From DAOPXV01 sp035352535 (GTDB lineage: Bacteria > Muiribacteriota > UBA9980): a stretch of 12,934 nt of DNA. This document shows, piece by piece, positions 6,782-12,857 of the stretch. Both the position numbers and the translations under genes were made by a program. The number at the start of each line of letters is the position of its first letter. Position 1 is the stretch's first letter. The stretch lies in contig CAZJFS010000129.1 in the NCBI GenBank assembly GCA_964545075.1, forward strand, positions 1 to 12,934, given 5' to 3'. The notes under the pieces were generated by a model that was not told the DNA's origin, did no database searches, and saw only the letters and a list, made by a program, of their open reading frames with translations.

Positions 6782-6810
6782 ATATTACAATAAAGTAAAG
6801 TCGTTGTCAA
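6782..6810 (-). promoter_or_regulatory. Promoter of the PAS-PAS gene
   Basis: On the minus strand TTGACA (6810-6805), 17 bases, then TAATAT (6787-6782). It leaves a leader of about 120 bases before the TTG start. A perfect -35 with a 4/6 -10 box. Confidence 0.5.
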
Positions 6811-6848
6811 ATTATAAATCAAAAAAATGTCAATCAAAAAAACAAAGC

Positions 6849-7649
6849 TTACAGATAGCGTTTAACGTCCTGGCCGATAACGCCTGCGTAAAGCTCTATA
6901 TGGGATTTGACCGGGCTCGAGTTTATCTTTCTTATAAGGACCTCTTCGACCTGGAAAAACCCCACGGATTCTGACATTTCGATCACTATTTTTATAGGCC
7001 GCTTTTCGCCTTTTTCGATGCTTACGCTTTCGATGGCCGAAGACGAGTATTTATGGATATCGCCGACCTTCGATTCCGGGTGAACGATCATGGGTATTCT
7101 GGCGCGGCCTTTTTTCATATCGCATCCGTCGGCTATGAGTATGAGGCCGGCTTCGAGCGAGTGTATTTTCTGCGTCGCCATGTGGCCTGATATACATTCC
7201 ATGACAAGGGATTTGATGATTATTTTTTTCTCGGGAGTGTCCTTGTAAATATCGGTGAGAACTCTTTCGAGTATGGGGCCGGCGAGCATAGCGCCGTGGT
7301 GTTCGTGGTTTTCACGGCCTACGGACATTCCTATGTCGTGTAAAAATCCGGCCAGCAGGACCGCGATCTTGCTGTCTTCGAATGTTCCGGCCTCTTCGTC
7401 CTCTAAATTAAGCTTTATTCCCGCGTCGTGAAGAAGGTCTATCATTATTAGCGAATTTATTGCGACCGTTCTCATGTGAACGGGGCCGTGGTCGTTGTAT
7501 CCAAGCCTTTTTATGGATACGGTGTTGGCGTATTCCTGGATGTGCTGTATTTCGGTATCGGCGAGTATTATTTCAGCCGCGGCGAGAGCTCGTCCCGAGA
7601 GCATGCTTAAGATCTTTTTGTCGAGAGATATTTCCTTTTGCGATTTCAT
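6849..7649 (-). CDS. HD-domain metal-dependent phosphohydrolase
   Basis: 266 residues, soluble. The HD signature is present in order: His54/His58 (NDHGPVHMRT), the metal doublet His104-Asp105 (LLAGFLHDIGMSVGRENHEHHG), further His at 115, 117, 118 and 156, and a late Asp174 (ADGCDMKKGRAR). Proteins of this family hydrolyse phosphate esters, often nucleotides, using one or two divalent metals. A C-terminal part of about 70 residues (from about 195) looks like a small beta-rich domain that I cannot name. There is no GYP motif, so it is not a c-di-GMP phosphodiesterase of the HD-GYP class, and it lacks the synthetase half of RelA/SpoT. The ATG at 7649 has GAGGTG about 10 bases upstream. I see no clear promoter; it may be read through from the tRNA operon upstream. 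The substrate is unknown. Confidence 0.87.
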   Translation of the reverse strand: MKSQKEISLDKKILSMLSGRALAAAEIILADTEIQHIQEYANTVSIKRLGYNDHGPVHMRTVAINSLIMIDLLHDAGIKLNLEDEEAGTFEDSKIAVLLAGFLHDIGMSVGRENHEHHGAMLAGPILERVLTDIYKDTPEKKIIIKSLVMECISGHMATQKIHSLEAGLILIADGCDMKKGRARIPMIVHPESKVGDIHKYSSSAIESVSIEKGEKRPIKIVIEMSESVGFFQVEEVLIRKINSSPVKSHIELYAGVIGQDVKRYL

Positions 7650-7723
7650 TTTTTCTTTTCACCTCTAATTCCGGCAGCGGTTTTCAAAGAGCGCGCCGGC
7701 CTAAGTTCTTTTTGATCATAAAT

Positions 7724-7748
7724 AAAAAACCCCCTGCATCACAGGGGG
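7724..7748 (-). terminator. Intrinsic terminator of the tRNA operon
   Basis: On the minus strand CCCCCTG and CAGGGGG (7748-7742 and 7736-7730) pair over 7 G/C-rich base pairs with a 5-base loop and are followed by six T (complement of 7729-7724). It starts 11 bases past the 3' end of tRNA-Gly(GCC). Confidence 0.88.
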
Positions 7749-7759
7749 ATTTAATTAGA

Positions 7760-7831
7760 AGCGGAAGACGGGATTTGAACCCGCGACGTTTACCTTGGCA
7801 AGGTAACGCTCTACCACTGAGCCACTTCCGC
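7760..7831 (-). tRNA. tRNA-Gly (anticodon GCC)
   Basis: 72 bases; full cloverleaf with a perfect 7-bp acceptor stem GCGGAAG/CTTCCGC, anticodon loop TTGCCAA and discriminator U, as usual for glycine. Reads GGC/GGU. CCA is not encoded. Last gene of the operon. Confidence 0.96.
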
Positions 7832-7848
7832 GAATTACTCTCTCTCAA

Positions 7849-7928
7849 TGGGCGAGAAGAGATTTGAACTCTTACGGTTTCCCACAAGATCCTAAGTCTT
7901 GCATGTCTGCCAGTTCCATCACTCGCCC
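7849..7928 (-). tRNA. tRNA-Leu (anticodon TAG)
   Basis: 80 bases; acceptor GGGCGAG/CTCGCCC, anticodon loop CTTAGGA, and a Leu-type D-arm. The variable arm is short for a class II tRNA: about 11 bases with a GG-AAA-CC mini-stem. Discriminator A; no CCA. Reads CUA and likely other CUN codons. Confidence 0.93.
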
Positions 7929-7948
7929 GCCTATAGCGGAGTAACATA

Positions 7949-8021
7949 TGAGCCGTACTGGGATCGAACCAGTGACACCATGATTAAAAATCATGTGCTC
8001 TACCAGCTGAGCTAACGGCCC
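7949..8021 (-). tRNA. tRNA-Lys (anticodon TTT)
   Basis: 73 bases; acceptor GGGCCGT/ACGGCTC with one G-U pair, anticodon stem CATGA/TCATG, loop TTTTTAA, discriminator A, no CCA. Reads AAA/AAG. Confidence 0.95.
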
Positions 8022-8066
8022 ACTATTATAAAATATCCAGATCGATTTTTTTATTAAAGCTCTCAA

Positions 8067-8139
8067 TGTGCCCGATAGGAGTCGAACCTACAACCTTTGG
8101 ATCCGGAATCCACTGCTCTATCCATTGAGCCACGGGCAC
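8067..8139 (-). tRNA. tRNA-Arg (anticodon CCG)
   Basis: 73 bases; acceptor GTGCCCG/CGGGCAC, anticodon loop TTCCGGA, discriminator A, no CCA. The first anticodon-stem pair (27:43) is a G-A mismatch. Variable loop and T-stem match those of the next Arg tRNA, and the D-arm is almost the same, suggesting a diverged tandem duplicate. Reads CGG. Confidence 0.94.
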
Positions 8140-8159
8140 GGAATATCTAAAAACCTCAG

Positions 8160-8232
8160 TGCGCCCGATAGGAGTTGAACCTACAACCTGCGGATTCGAA
8201 GTCCGATGCTCTATCCATTGAGCTACGGGCGC
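8160..8232 (-). tRNA. tRNA-Arg (anticodon TCG)
   Basis: 73 bases; acceptor GCGCCCG/CGGGCGC, anticodon loop CTTCGAA, discriminator A, no CCA. Reads CGA. Near-copy of the neighbouring tRNA-Arg(CCG) outside the anticodon arm. Confidence 0.94.
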
Positions 8233-8237
8233 TTAGT

Positions 8238-8315
8238 TGGGGCGAATGACGGGGTTTGAACCCGCGACGTCCAGATCCACAATCTGGTACTCTAACCAAC
8301 TGAGCTACATCCGCC
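8238..8315 (-). tRNA. tRNA-His (anticodon GTG), with encoded CCA
   Basis: The eight-base-pair acceptor stem typical of histidine is present: G-1 (8315) pairs with C73 (8241). Anticodon loop TTGTGGA. The three bases after C73 on the minus strand (8240-8238) read CCA, the only encoded CCA in this cluster. Without CCA the gene is 8241-8315 (75 bases). First gene after the internal promoter. Confidence 0.95.
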
Positions 8316-8425
8316 GCAATATGCAAATATCAACTATCGCAACTTCAAAGTACCAAGCCAAAATCTTTTTGGTTCAACTTAACTTTAATCTCGGTGTTAT
8401 TTTTTTGTCAAGGAAGATGTTTACT

Positions 8426-8453
8426 ATTATATCACAAAAAAAATAAATGTCAA
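8426..8453 (-). promoter_or_regulatory. Internal promoter of the tRNA His-to-Gly group
   Basis: On the minus strand TTGACA (8453-8448), 16 bases, then TATAAT (8431-8426), with TG one base upstream of the -10 box. Both hexamers are perfect. The start site near 8420 leaves about 105 bases before tRNA-His. A second TTGACA at 8411-8406 has only a TAAAGT partner (18-base spacer). Confidence 0.7.
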
Positions 8454-8509
8454 GTGTTTTTTAAAAGTTTTTTAATTATTTTTCAGGCCTTTATTTTTCA
8501 AGTGTTTAA

Positions 8510-8583
8510 TGGGCCTGAGAGGATTCGAACCTCCTGCCAACTGATTAGAAGTCAGTTGCTCTATCCAAGTGAGCTACAGGCCC
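8510..8583 (-). tRNA. tRNA-Arg (anticodon TCT)
   Basis: 74 bases; acceptor GGGCCTG/CAGGCCC, anticodon stem ACTGA/TCAGT, loop CTTCTAA, discriminator A, no CCA. Reads AGA/AGG. Last gene of the upstream tRNA group. Confidence 0.95.
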
Positions 8584-8601
8584 AGGCTCTTTTCAAATTA
8601 A

Positions 8602-8674
8602 AGCGGAAGACGGGTCTCGAACCCGCGACCTCCAACTTGGAAGGATGGCGCTCTACCAACTGAGCTACTTCCGC
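8602..8674 (-). tRNA. tRNA-Gly (anticodon TCC), U-U mismatch in anticodon stem
   Basis: 73 bases; same perfect acceptor stem as tRNA-Gly(GCC) (GCGGAAG/CTTCCGC), anticodon loop CTTCCAA, discriminator U, no CCA. The anticodon stem CCATC/GTTGG has a U-U mismatch at position 30:40. Reads GGA/GGG. Confidence 0.94.
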
Positions 8675-8700
8675 ATGTTTTCAACTTATCAATGGTTAAA

Positions 8701-8774
8701 TCGGGGTGAAAGGACTCGAACCTTCGGCTTCTTGCTCCCAAGGCAAGCGCGCTAGCCAACTGCGCTACACCCCG
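8701..8774 (-). tRNA. tRNA-Pro (anticodon TGG)
   Basis: 74 bases; acceptor CGGGGTG/CACCCCG, anticodon stem CTTGC/GCAAG, loop CTTGGGA, discriminator A, no CCA. Reads CCN codons. First gene of the tRNA cluster. Confidence 0.96.
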
Positions 8775-8796
8775 TCATATTTAATAAGTCTGCTAC

Positions 8797-8825
8797 ATTA
8801 TACTTTAAGTTAATGATTAATGCAA
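8797..8825 (-). promoter_or_regulatory. Promoter of the Pro-Gly-Arg tRNA group
   Basis: On the minus strand a perfect TATAAT (8802-8797) lies about 20 bases before tRNA-Pro; 17 bases upstream is TTGCAT (8825-8820), a 3/6 -35 box. The position is right for tRNA transcription, the -35 weak. Confidence 0.45.
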
Positions 8826-8989
8826 TTGTTAAAATTAGGCAATATAAAGATTTTTTTGGAATATATATTGTTGTATCGTTGTATTTCTTCTTTTTAATCG
8901 TAATTTCTATTATTATTGGATGTTATTTGATTTATGGTAACGGTTGTTATATGGTATTAATATATAACTATATCAAAAACTGTTAATTC

Positions 8990-9085
8990 GAAGTGTGAGC
9001 CGTCCTTTCGGGTATGTCCGCTAAGCCGTATGCCTTCAGCGGCGCGGTCCGGAATTTCGTGGAAAGGCCAGTGCCGTGTTTTTGA
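8990..9085. ncRNA. Candidate structured RNA or 3' untranslated element, class unknown
   Basis: A GC-rich island inside AT-rich spacer. Inner hairpin: CCGCTAAG (9018-9025) with CTT-C-AGCGG (9034-9042), 8 bp with one bulge and an 8-base loop. An outer pairing, CCTTTC (9004-9009) with GAAAGG (9062-9067), encloses it. On the plus strand a T-run follows at 9079-9083; a weak plus promoter (TTGATT 8927-8932, TATGGT 8950-8955) could precede it. On the minus strand it lies in the 3' region of the rdgB transcript and is followed by five T (complement of 8979-8975). It matches no RNA family I know; the SRP, tmRNA and RNase P cores are absent. The strand is undetermined. Confidence 0.3.
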
Positions 9086-9091
9086 TACGCT

Positions 9092-9796
9092 TTATTTAAC
9101 GGTCTCTTTAAGGAAGTCCAGAAGCAATTGAAACGCCCGTCCTCGATGGCTTATTTTATTTTTGAGTTCGAGTTCCATTTCTGAAAAAGCTTTGTCGTAG
9201 CCGTCTGGCACGAATATCGGATCGTATCCGAATTGATTTCCGGGCCTTTTTTCGTGTATTATTTTTCCCCGGCATTCTCCGACGAATTCAAAAGGCTTTT
9301 CGATCTTCGGAAAAAAGAGAGTTATTACGCAGCGAAAAGCCGCCGTTCTTTTTACTTCATCGATGCCTTCAAGGTTTTTAAGGACCAAAAGCCTGTTAGC
9401 TTCGTAGTCGCAGACCTCTCCCGCATAACGTCCGGCGCGAACGCCCGGATCTCCGTTTAACGCGTCGACAAAAAAACCGGTATCGTCGGCTACGGTGGCG
9501 ATGCGGGACAGCTTGTGGCCGAAGGAAGACTTTATTATCGAGTTCTCTGAAAGCGTGGAGCCGTTTTCTTCGGGGTTTTCAGCTTTCGAGATCGCTTTAA
9601 GTTCTCCGTTTAACGCATTGGTTCCGAAAAAATAAAAATTAGTTTTATCGAAAAAATGGTTGAATTCCTCTATTTTATCGTTGTTTCCCGTGAACAGGAA
9701 CAATGGTAATTTCGGATAGCTGAACACGGCCTTGTCATTAAAATTACTGCGGTTGTTGAGAACGGTGTTAAAATATTCGGAAGCGTTGATATTCAT
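9092..9796 (-). CDS. rdgB: XTP/dITP pyrophosphatase (RdgB/HAM1 family)
   Basis: 234 residues. Family motifs are all present: substrate loop TGNNDKIEEF (36-45), ADDTGFFVDALNGDPGVRAG (103-122) with RYAG, FGYDPIFVP (189-197) and SHRGRA (216-221). The enzyme hydrolyses non-canonical purine triphosphates (XTP, ITP, dITP) to monophosphate and pyrophosphate, keeping them out of DNA and RNA. The protein is longer than the usual 190-200 residues because of an extension of about 30 residues before the first strand. The ATG at 9796 is supported by GAGG seven to eight bases upstream and a strong promoter just before it; no convincing later start is visible. rdgB is often next to rph; here the two are split by the TrkA_N-RyR gene, which is on the other strand. 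Confidence 0.95.
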   Translation of the reverse strand: MNINASEYFNTVLNNRSNFNDKAVFSYPKLPLFLFTGNNDKIEEFNHFFDKTNFYFFGTNALNGELKAISKAENPEENGSTLSENSIIKSSFGHKLSRIATVADDTGFFVDALNGDPGVRAGRYAGEVCDYEANRLLVLKNLEGIDEVKRTAAFRCVITLFFPKIEKPFEFVGECRGKIIHEKRPGNQFGYDPIFVPDGYDKAFSEMELELKNKISHRGRAFQLLLDFLKETVK

Positions 9797-9826
9797 TTTG
9801 AAACCTCTTTTTAAATATTTCGTTTT

Positions 9827-9855
9827 ATTTTACATATATTTCGATGATTTGTCAA
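9827..9855 (-). promoter_or_regulatory. Strong promoter of rdgB
   Basis: On the minus strand TTGACA (9855-9850), exactly 17 bases, then TAAAAT (9832-9827): an 11/12 match to consensus. The start site near 9820 leaves a leader of about 25 bases with the ribosome site. Confidence 0.72.
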
Positions 9856-10076
9856 CCAGTAACGGCGAAATGGCCGGATGACGGGGTTATGGGCCGTTTT
9901 TGGAAAACCGCTGGACGGATCGCATGTCCGGCTTAATCTGATGTGACATTAACGGCGAATCAAGCAAAAGCGAAAAAACTTTTATACACTGACTAAATTA
10001 TGAGCGAAAAATCCATCCGGCCGATCTAACGGACGGATTTTACACTCGGTTCCGGCGCCTTTTTTAAACGGGCTAT
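9856..10076. other. Non-coding spacer with hairpins and a direct repeat
   Basis: Most of the 366-base gap between rdgB and the TrkA_N-RyR gene, lying between their divergent promoters. The 10-mer TAACGGCGAA occurs at 9860-9869 and again at 9950-9959. GGAC/GTCC can form a hairpin at about 9911-9930. A long terminator-like hairpin lies at 10008-10041, and GGCGCC followed by six T at about 10054-10065. I see no credible open frame and recognise no RNA family. It could hold a small RNA or the remains of a gene. Confidence 0.5.
10008..10041. terminator. Terminator-like hairpin in the rdgB / TrkA_N-RyR spacer
   Basis: AAAATCC-A-TCCG (10008-10019) pairs with CGGA-C-GGATTTT (10030-10041): 11 pairs and one A-C mismatch, with a 10-base loop. 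It has A and T flanks like a bidirectional terminator, yet no annotated gene ends here on either strand. Confidence 0.4.
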
Positions 10077-10105
10077 TTGATACTTAATAGATTTAATGGT
10101 AGAAT
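10077..10105 (+). promoter_or_regulatory. Promoter of the TrkA_N-RyR gene
   Basis: TTGATA (10077-10082), exactly 17 bases, then TAGAAT (10100-10105), with TG at 10097-10098 giving an extended -10. It leaves a leader of about 50 bases before the ATG at 10163. Confidence 0.6.
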
Positions 10106-10162
10106 TATGGCCGTCAAATTCAAATTCCGGGGTCGGCGATAAAATTTAAAAGCGGTGATAGC

Positions 10163-11941
10163 ATGTATAAAAGAATAAAAAAAATAAGGCGGGCCCTTTC
10201 CAGGCACCAATGGGTGGTTATAGCCGTCCTGGGGCTTGCGGCATTCATTCTCGGATTCATGGGATTTCAAAATTACTACAAAATGACAAGCGAGATCCGG
10301 TCCATACTCGATGTCGCATATCTTTCGGTGCAGCTTTTCGCGCTTCAGATAGGAGATATGCCGGGGATTAAGTCATGGGAATTCGAAGCCGCCAGATGGC
10401 TCGCTCCCACTACCGCGGCATATGCTTTGATACTGGCCGCGGCATCGATATTTTCCGAACAGATCAAACTGATAAGGCTTCTTTTGCTTAAAAAACACGT
10501 GATAATATGCGGTTTAGGAAATATCGGGTCGATGCTCGCGGCCAAGTTTTTAAGCAGCGGCAGGAGCGTCGTGATAATAGAGCCAGACCGGAGTAATCCC
10601 GCGTTGGACCGTTTCAGGGATGAAGGCGCGATAATAATAAACGGGAACCCCGGCGAGCGCCATGTCCTGAAACAGGCTGGAATAAGGAAGGCCGGCCATC
10701 TTATCGCGATAACCGACGACGACGGGCTCAATACTGAGATAGCGGTACAGGTAAACGGTTTGATCAGAAAAAACAAAAACAACCTGTCTTCCTTCATTCA
10801 TATTTCAAATAACAAGCTTTGCAATTTTTTTCAGGTGAACGGTTTTCAAAATGAAGACGAAACCGGAGCGAACATAGAATTCTTCAATTTCTTCCATATA
10901 GGCGCGAAACTTCTTTTGAATAAATATCCGCTGAAGGAAGCCGATAATGCCGGCGGCCGCCATGACCGCGTTTTGATGATCGGCCTGGGCAGGATCGGCG
11001 AGAATTTGATCGTCGACATGGCGAGGTCCTGGCAGAAAACTTTCCGTGAAACGAATACCAGGCTTAAGATAACGGTTGTGGACGTCGATGCCAGAAACAA
11101 GATCGACGTGATAGCGGTCCGTTACCCGGGGCTCGAGAAAGTATGCGATATCGAGATACTTCAGATAGACATAAATTCAGCCGAATTTTTGAAGGCCGCG
11201 TTTCTCTTCGATGAAAAAGGCGATTGCTTGATTGACAAGATATATATATGCCTGAAGATCGATTCGGAATGTATGCTTTCGGCTTTGCGGCTTTCAGCGC
11301 TCACGTCGGCCTTTAACGTTCCGATAATCGTTAAAATGAATAACAGCGGCGGCCTCGGAGCGGTCCTTCAAAACAAGAATTATGAAACCGGCGTTTTTAA
11401 GAACCTGAGGATATTTAATTTTCTTGAGGAGACATGCGTTCCGGAACATCTGATAAACGGAAATTTCGAGCGCCTGGCGAGGGCATTTCACGGTGAATAT
11501 ATTAATATTCATGGCAGGACCGGTAAGAGCGAAATAAAAGCCGACGCCGAACTCGCCGACTGGAAAGAACTTTCAGAAGACTATAAAAGCTCGAACCTGG
11601 TCCTGGCCAAAAACGTTTTCGTCGTGCTTAAAAAGGCCGGTTATAAGGTCGCGATTTTAAACGATTGGGACGCTTCCTTTGAATTTGAAAAGGCCGAAAT
11701 GGATGAAATGGCGGCGGCGCTCCACGAACTATGGATACAGGAGCGCTTCGGCAAAGGCTGGACCTATGCTTCCGGCGTTAAAAATGATCACGATAAGACG
11801 AACCCTTATCTTATTTCGTATAACGATCTGCCAGATAGGGAAAAGCAATTCAATCTGGATATAATTAAAATGCTGCCCGGGCTTTTCAACAGGATAGGGA
11901 TTCAGATCGAGCGCCCGGGGACAAGAAAAAAACCGGCTTAA
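10163..11941 (+). CDS. Two-helix membrane protein with two TrkA_N/RCK-like domains and C-terminal RyR domain
   Basis: 592 residues. A basic N-terminus, then membrane helices at about 17-36 and 79-98. A loop between them (about 50-79, ending in ARWLAP) resembles the pore region of channel-like TrkA_N proteins but lacks a TVGYG filter. Rossmann domain 1 has HVIICGLGNIG (112-122) and acidic Glu140 at the end of strand 2, as in NAD(H)-binding RCK domains. Rossmann domain 2 has VLMIGLGRIG (270-279) and Asp307. The C-terminus (about 435-575) is a ryanodine-receptor-type RyR domain: LHELWIQERFGKGWTYASGV (520-539), then NPYLISYNDLP. RyR domains occur in prokaryotic proteins, some joined to TrkA_N; their ligands are poorly known. 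It is predicted to gate or regulate ion flux in response to nucleotides (inference). A weak ribosome site, GGTG (10154-10157), precedes ATG 10163. It is monocistronic between its own promoter and terminator. Confidence 0.88.
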   Translation: MYKRIKKIRRALSRHQWVVIAVLGLAAFILGFMGFQNYYKMTSEIRSILDVAYLSVQLFALQIGDMPGIKSWEFEAARWLAPTTAAYALILAAASIFSEQIKLIRLLLLKKHVIICGLGNIGSMLAAKFLSSGRSVVIIEPDRSNPALDRFRDEGAIIINGNPGERHVLKQAGIRKAGHLIAITDDDGLNTEIAVQVNGLIRKNKNNLSSFIHISNNKLCNFFQVNGFQNEDETGANIEFFNFFHIGAKLLLNKYPLKEADNAGGRHDRVLMIGLGRIGENLIVDMARSWQKTFRETNTRLKITVVDVDARNKIDVIAVRYPGLEKVCDIEILQIDINSAEFLKAAFLFDEKGDCLIDKIYICLKIDSECMLSALRLSALTSAFNVPIIVKMNNSGGLGAVLQNKNYETGVFKNLRIFNFLEETCVPEHLINGNFERLARAFHGEYINIHGRTGKSEIKADAELADWKELSEDYKSSNLVLAKNVFVVLKKAGYKVAILNDWDASFEFEKAEMDEMAAALHELWIQERFGKGWTYASGVKNDHDKTNPYLISYNDLPDREKQFNLDIIKMLPGLFNRIGIQIERPGTRKKPA

Positions 11942-11962
11942 AAGCCGGTTTGTAGATTTTTT
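11930..11962 (+). terminator. Intrinsic terminator overlapping the end of the TrkA_N-RyR gene
   Basis: AAACCGGCT (11930-11938) pairs with AGCCGGTTT (11943-11951) around a TAAA loop, with six T at 11957-11962. The stop codon TAA (11939-11941) lies in the loop, so the last codons form the left arm of the hairpin. Confidence 0.75.
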
Positions 11963-12023
11963 ATTTATATGTTATATTGGGGATAAAATGAATCGCGCCG
12001 GCCGCCGGCAAGCTCCGGGCGGA

Positions 12024-12767
12024 CTAGCTTTTAAGAGCTTCGTTCTGGCATTTCATGAGCTCTTCTATTCCCTTATATGCCGTATGGATGAATTCGTTCA
12101 TTATATCGATCGAGAACGGGTCTTTTTCAGCGGTGCCCTGAAGTTCGATGATCTTTTTATCGGCGGTCATTATCACGTTCATATCGACTTCCGCCTGGCT
12201 GTCCTCTTCATAACAGAGATCCAGCAGCATCTTGTTGTTGACCATGCCTATGGAAATCGCCGCTACCTGGTTTTTGATGGGGTTTTTGGCTAACTTTTTA
12301 TTTTTGACGAGAAAGTTCAGCGCGTCCGTAAGCGCCACGTAAGCGCCTGTTATAGCGGCCGTCCTCGTTCCGCCGTCCGCCTGCATTACGTCGCAGTCTA
12401 AAAATATGGAGCGCTCGCCGATAAGCTTGGGATCGCATATCGCGCGCATCGTTCGCCCTACAAGGCGCTGAATCTCCTGGCTGCGGCCGTCCGCCTTGCC
12501 GCGGTTGATCTCGCGCTGGCTTCTATCCTTTCCGGCGCGCGGAAGCATCGAATATTCCGCCGTTATCCATCCGCCGGGTACGGCTCCCGGAGCTGAGTTT
12601 TGAGCTTTTATGAACGGCGGGACCTTCCCTTCGTCAATTGAAGCGGCTACGATTACCTTCGTGTTTCCCATTTCAATTAAAACAGAGCCTTCAGGGTACT
12701 TCAGGAAGTTGCGTTGTATCTTGACCGGCCTTATTTGATCGGATTTTCTACCATCGATTCTTTTCAT
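12024..12767 (-). CDS. rph: Ribonuclease PH
   Basis: 247 residues, the usual size. The whole protein follows the family: RIDGR near the N-terminus, GNTKVIVAASI (34-44), GGWITAEYSMLPRAG, then RGKADGRSQEIQRLVGR and DCDVMQADGGTRTAAITGAY (124-143). RNase PH is a hexameric phosphate-dependent 3'-5' exonuclease that trims tRNA 3' ends and can add nucleotides. That fits the nine nearby tRNA genes, eight of which lack an encoded CCA. The ATG at 12767 has an ideal GGAGG (complement of 12775-12779) seven bases upstream. A TATAAT lies on the minus strand at 12814-12809 without a good -35 box, so the gene may also be read from upstream. I see no clear terminator after it. Confidence 0.96.
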   Translation of the reverse strand: MKRIDGRKSDQIRPVKIQRNFLKYPEGSVLIEMGNTKVIVAASIDEGKVPPFIKAQNSAPGAVPGGWITAEYSMLPRAGKDRSQREINRGKADGRSQEIQRLVGRTMRAICDPKLIGERSIFLDCDVMQADGGTRTAAITGAYVALTDALNFLVKNKKLAKNPIKNQVAAISIGMVNNKMLLDLCYEEDSQAEVDMNVIMTADKKIIELQGTAEKDPFSIDIMNEFIHTAYKGIEELMKCQNEALKS

Positions 12768-12857
12768 TTTTTATCCTCCGTTTTATTTTTACCTTAGTTA
12801 TGATCATTATTATACGCGGCCCGGAAAGGCGAGAGCGAGTTAACTTAACCGCGCTTT

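Larger units (their letters stand above)
8775..9091. other. AT-rich spacer with a GC-rich island; no gene seen
   Basis: 317 bases between tRNA-Pro and rdgB. The first part holds the tRNA promoter. About 8811-8985 is very AT-rich with no open frame worth calling; GTTATAT/ATATAAC (8945-8951/8961-8967) can form a hairpin. About 8990-9078 is abruptly GC-rich and foldable and is listed separately. Confidence 0.7.

Noticed and set aside
6811..6833. TTGACA and TATAAT on the minus strand after the HD gene as an extra promoter
   Set aside because: The spacer is only 11 bases, too short for sigma-70-type recognition; the TTGACA at 6810-6805 fits better.
7684..8663. Several short open frames of 60-135 codons over the tRNA cluster
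   Set aside because: They are read through tRNA genes on either strand; the cloverleaf structures explain the sequence fully.
8951..8986. Tiny plus-strand frame ATG to TAA of 11 codons before the GC-rich island, as a leader peptide
   Set aside because: No ribosome site and no downstream gene on the plus strand to control.
8990..9085. GC-rich island as SRP RNA
   Set aside because: It has GGTCCGGAA but not the following conserved GGAAGCAG-type core or long helix.
11988..12293. Plus-strand open frame of 101 codons opposite rph
   Set aside because: It overlaps the conserved RNase PH C-terminus in the opposite strand and has no recognisable product.
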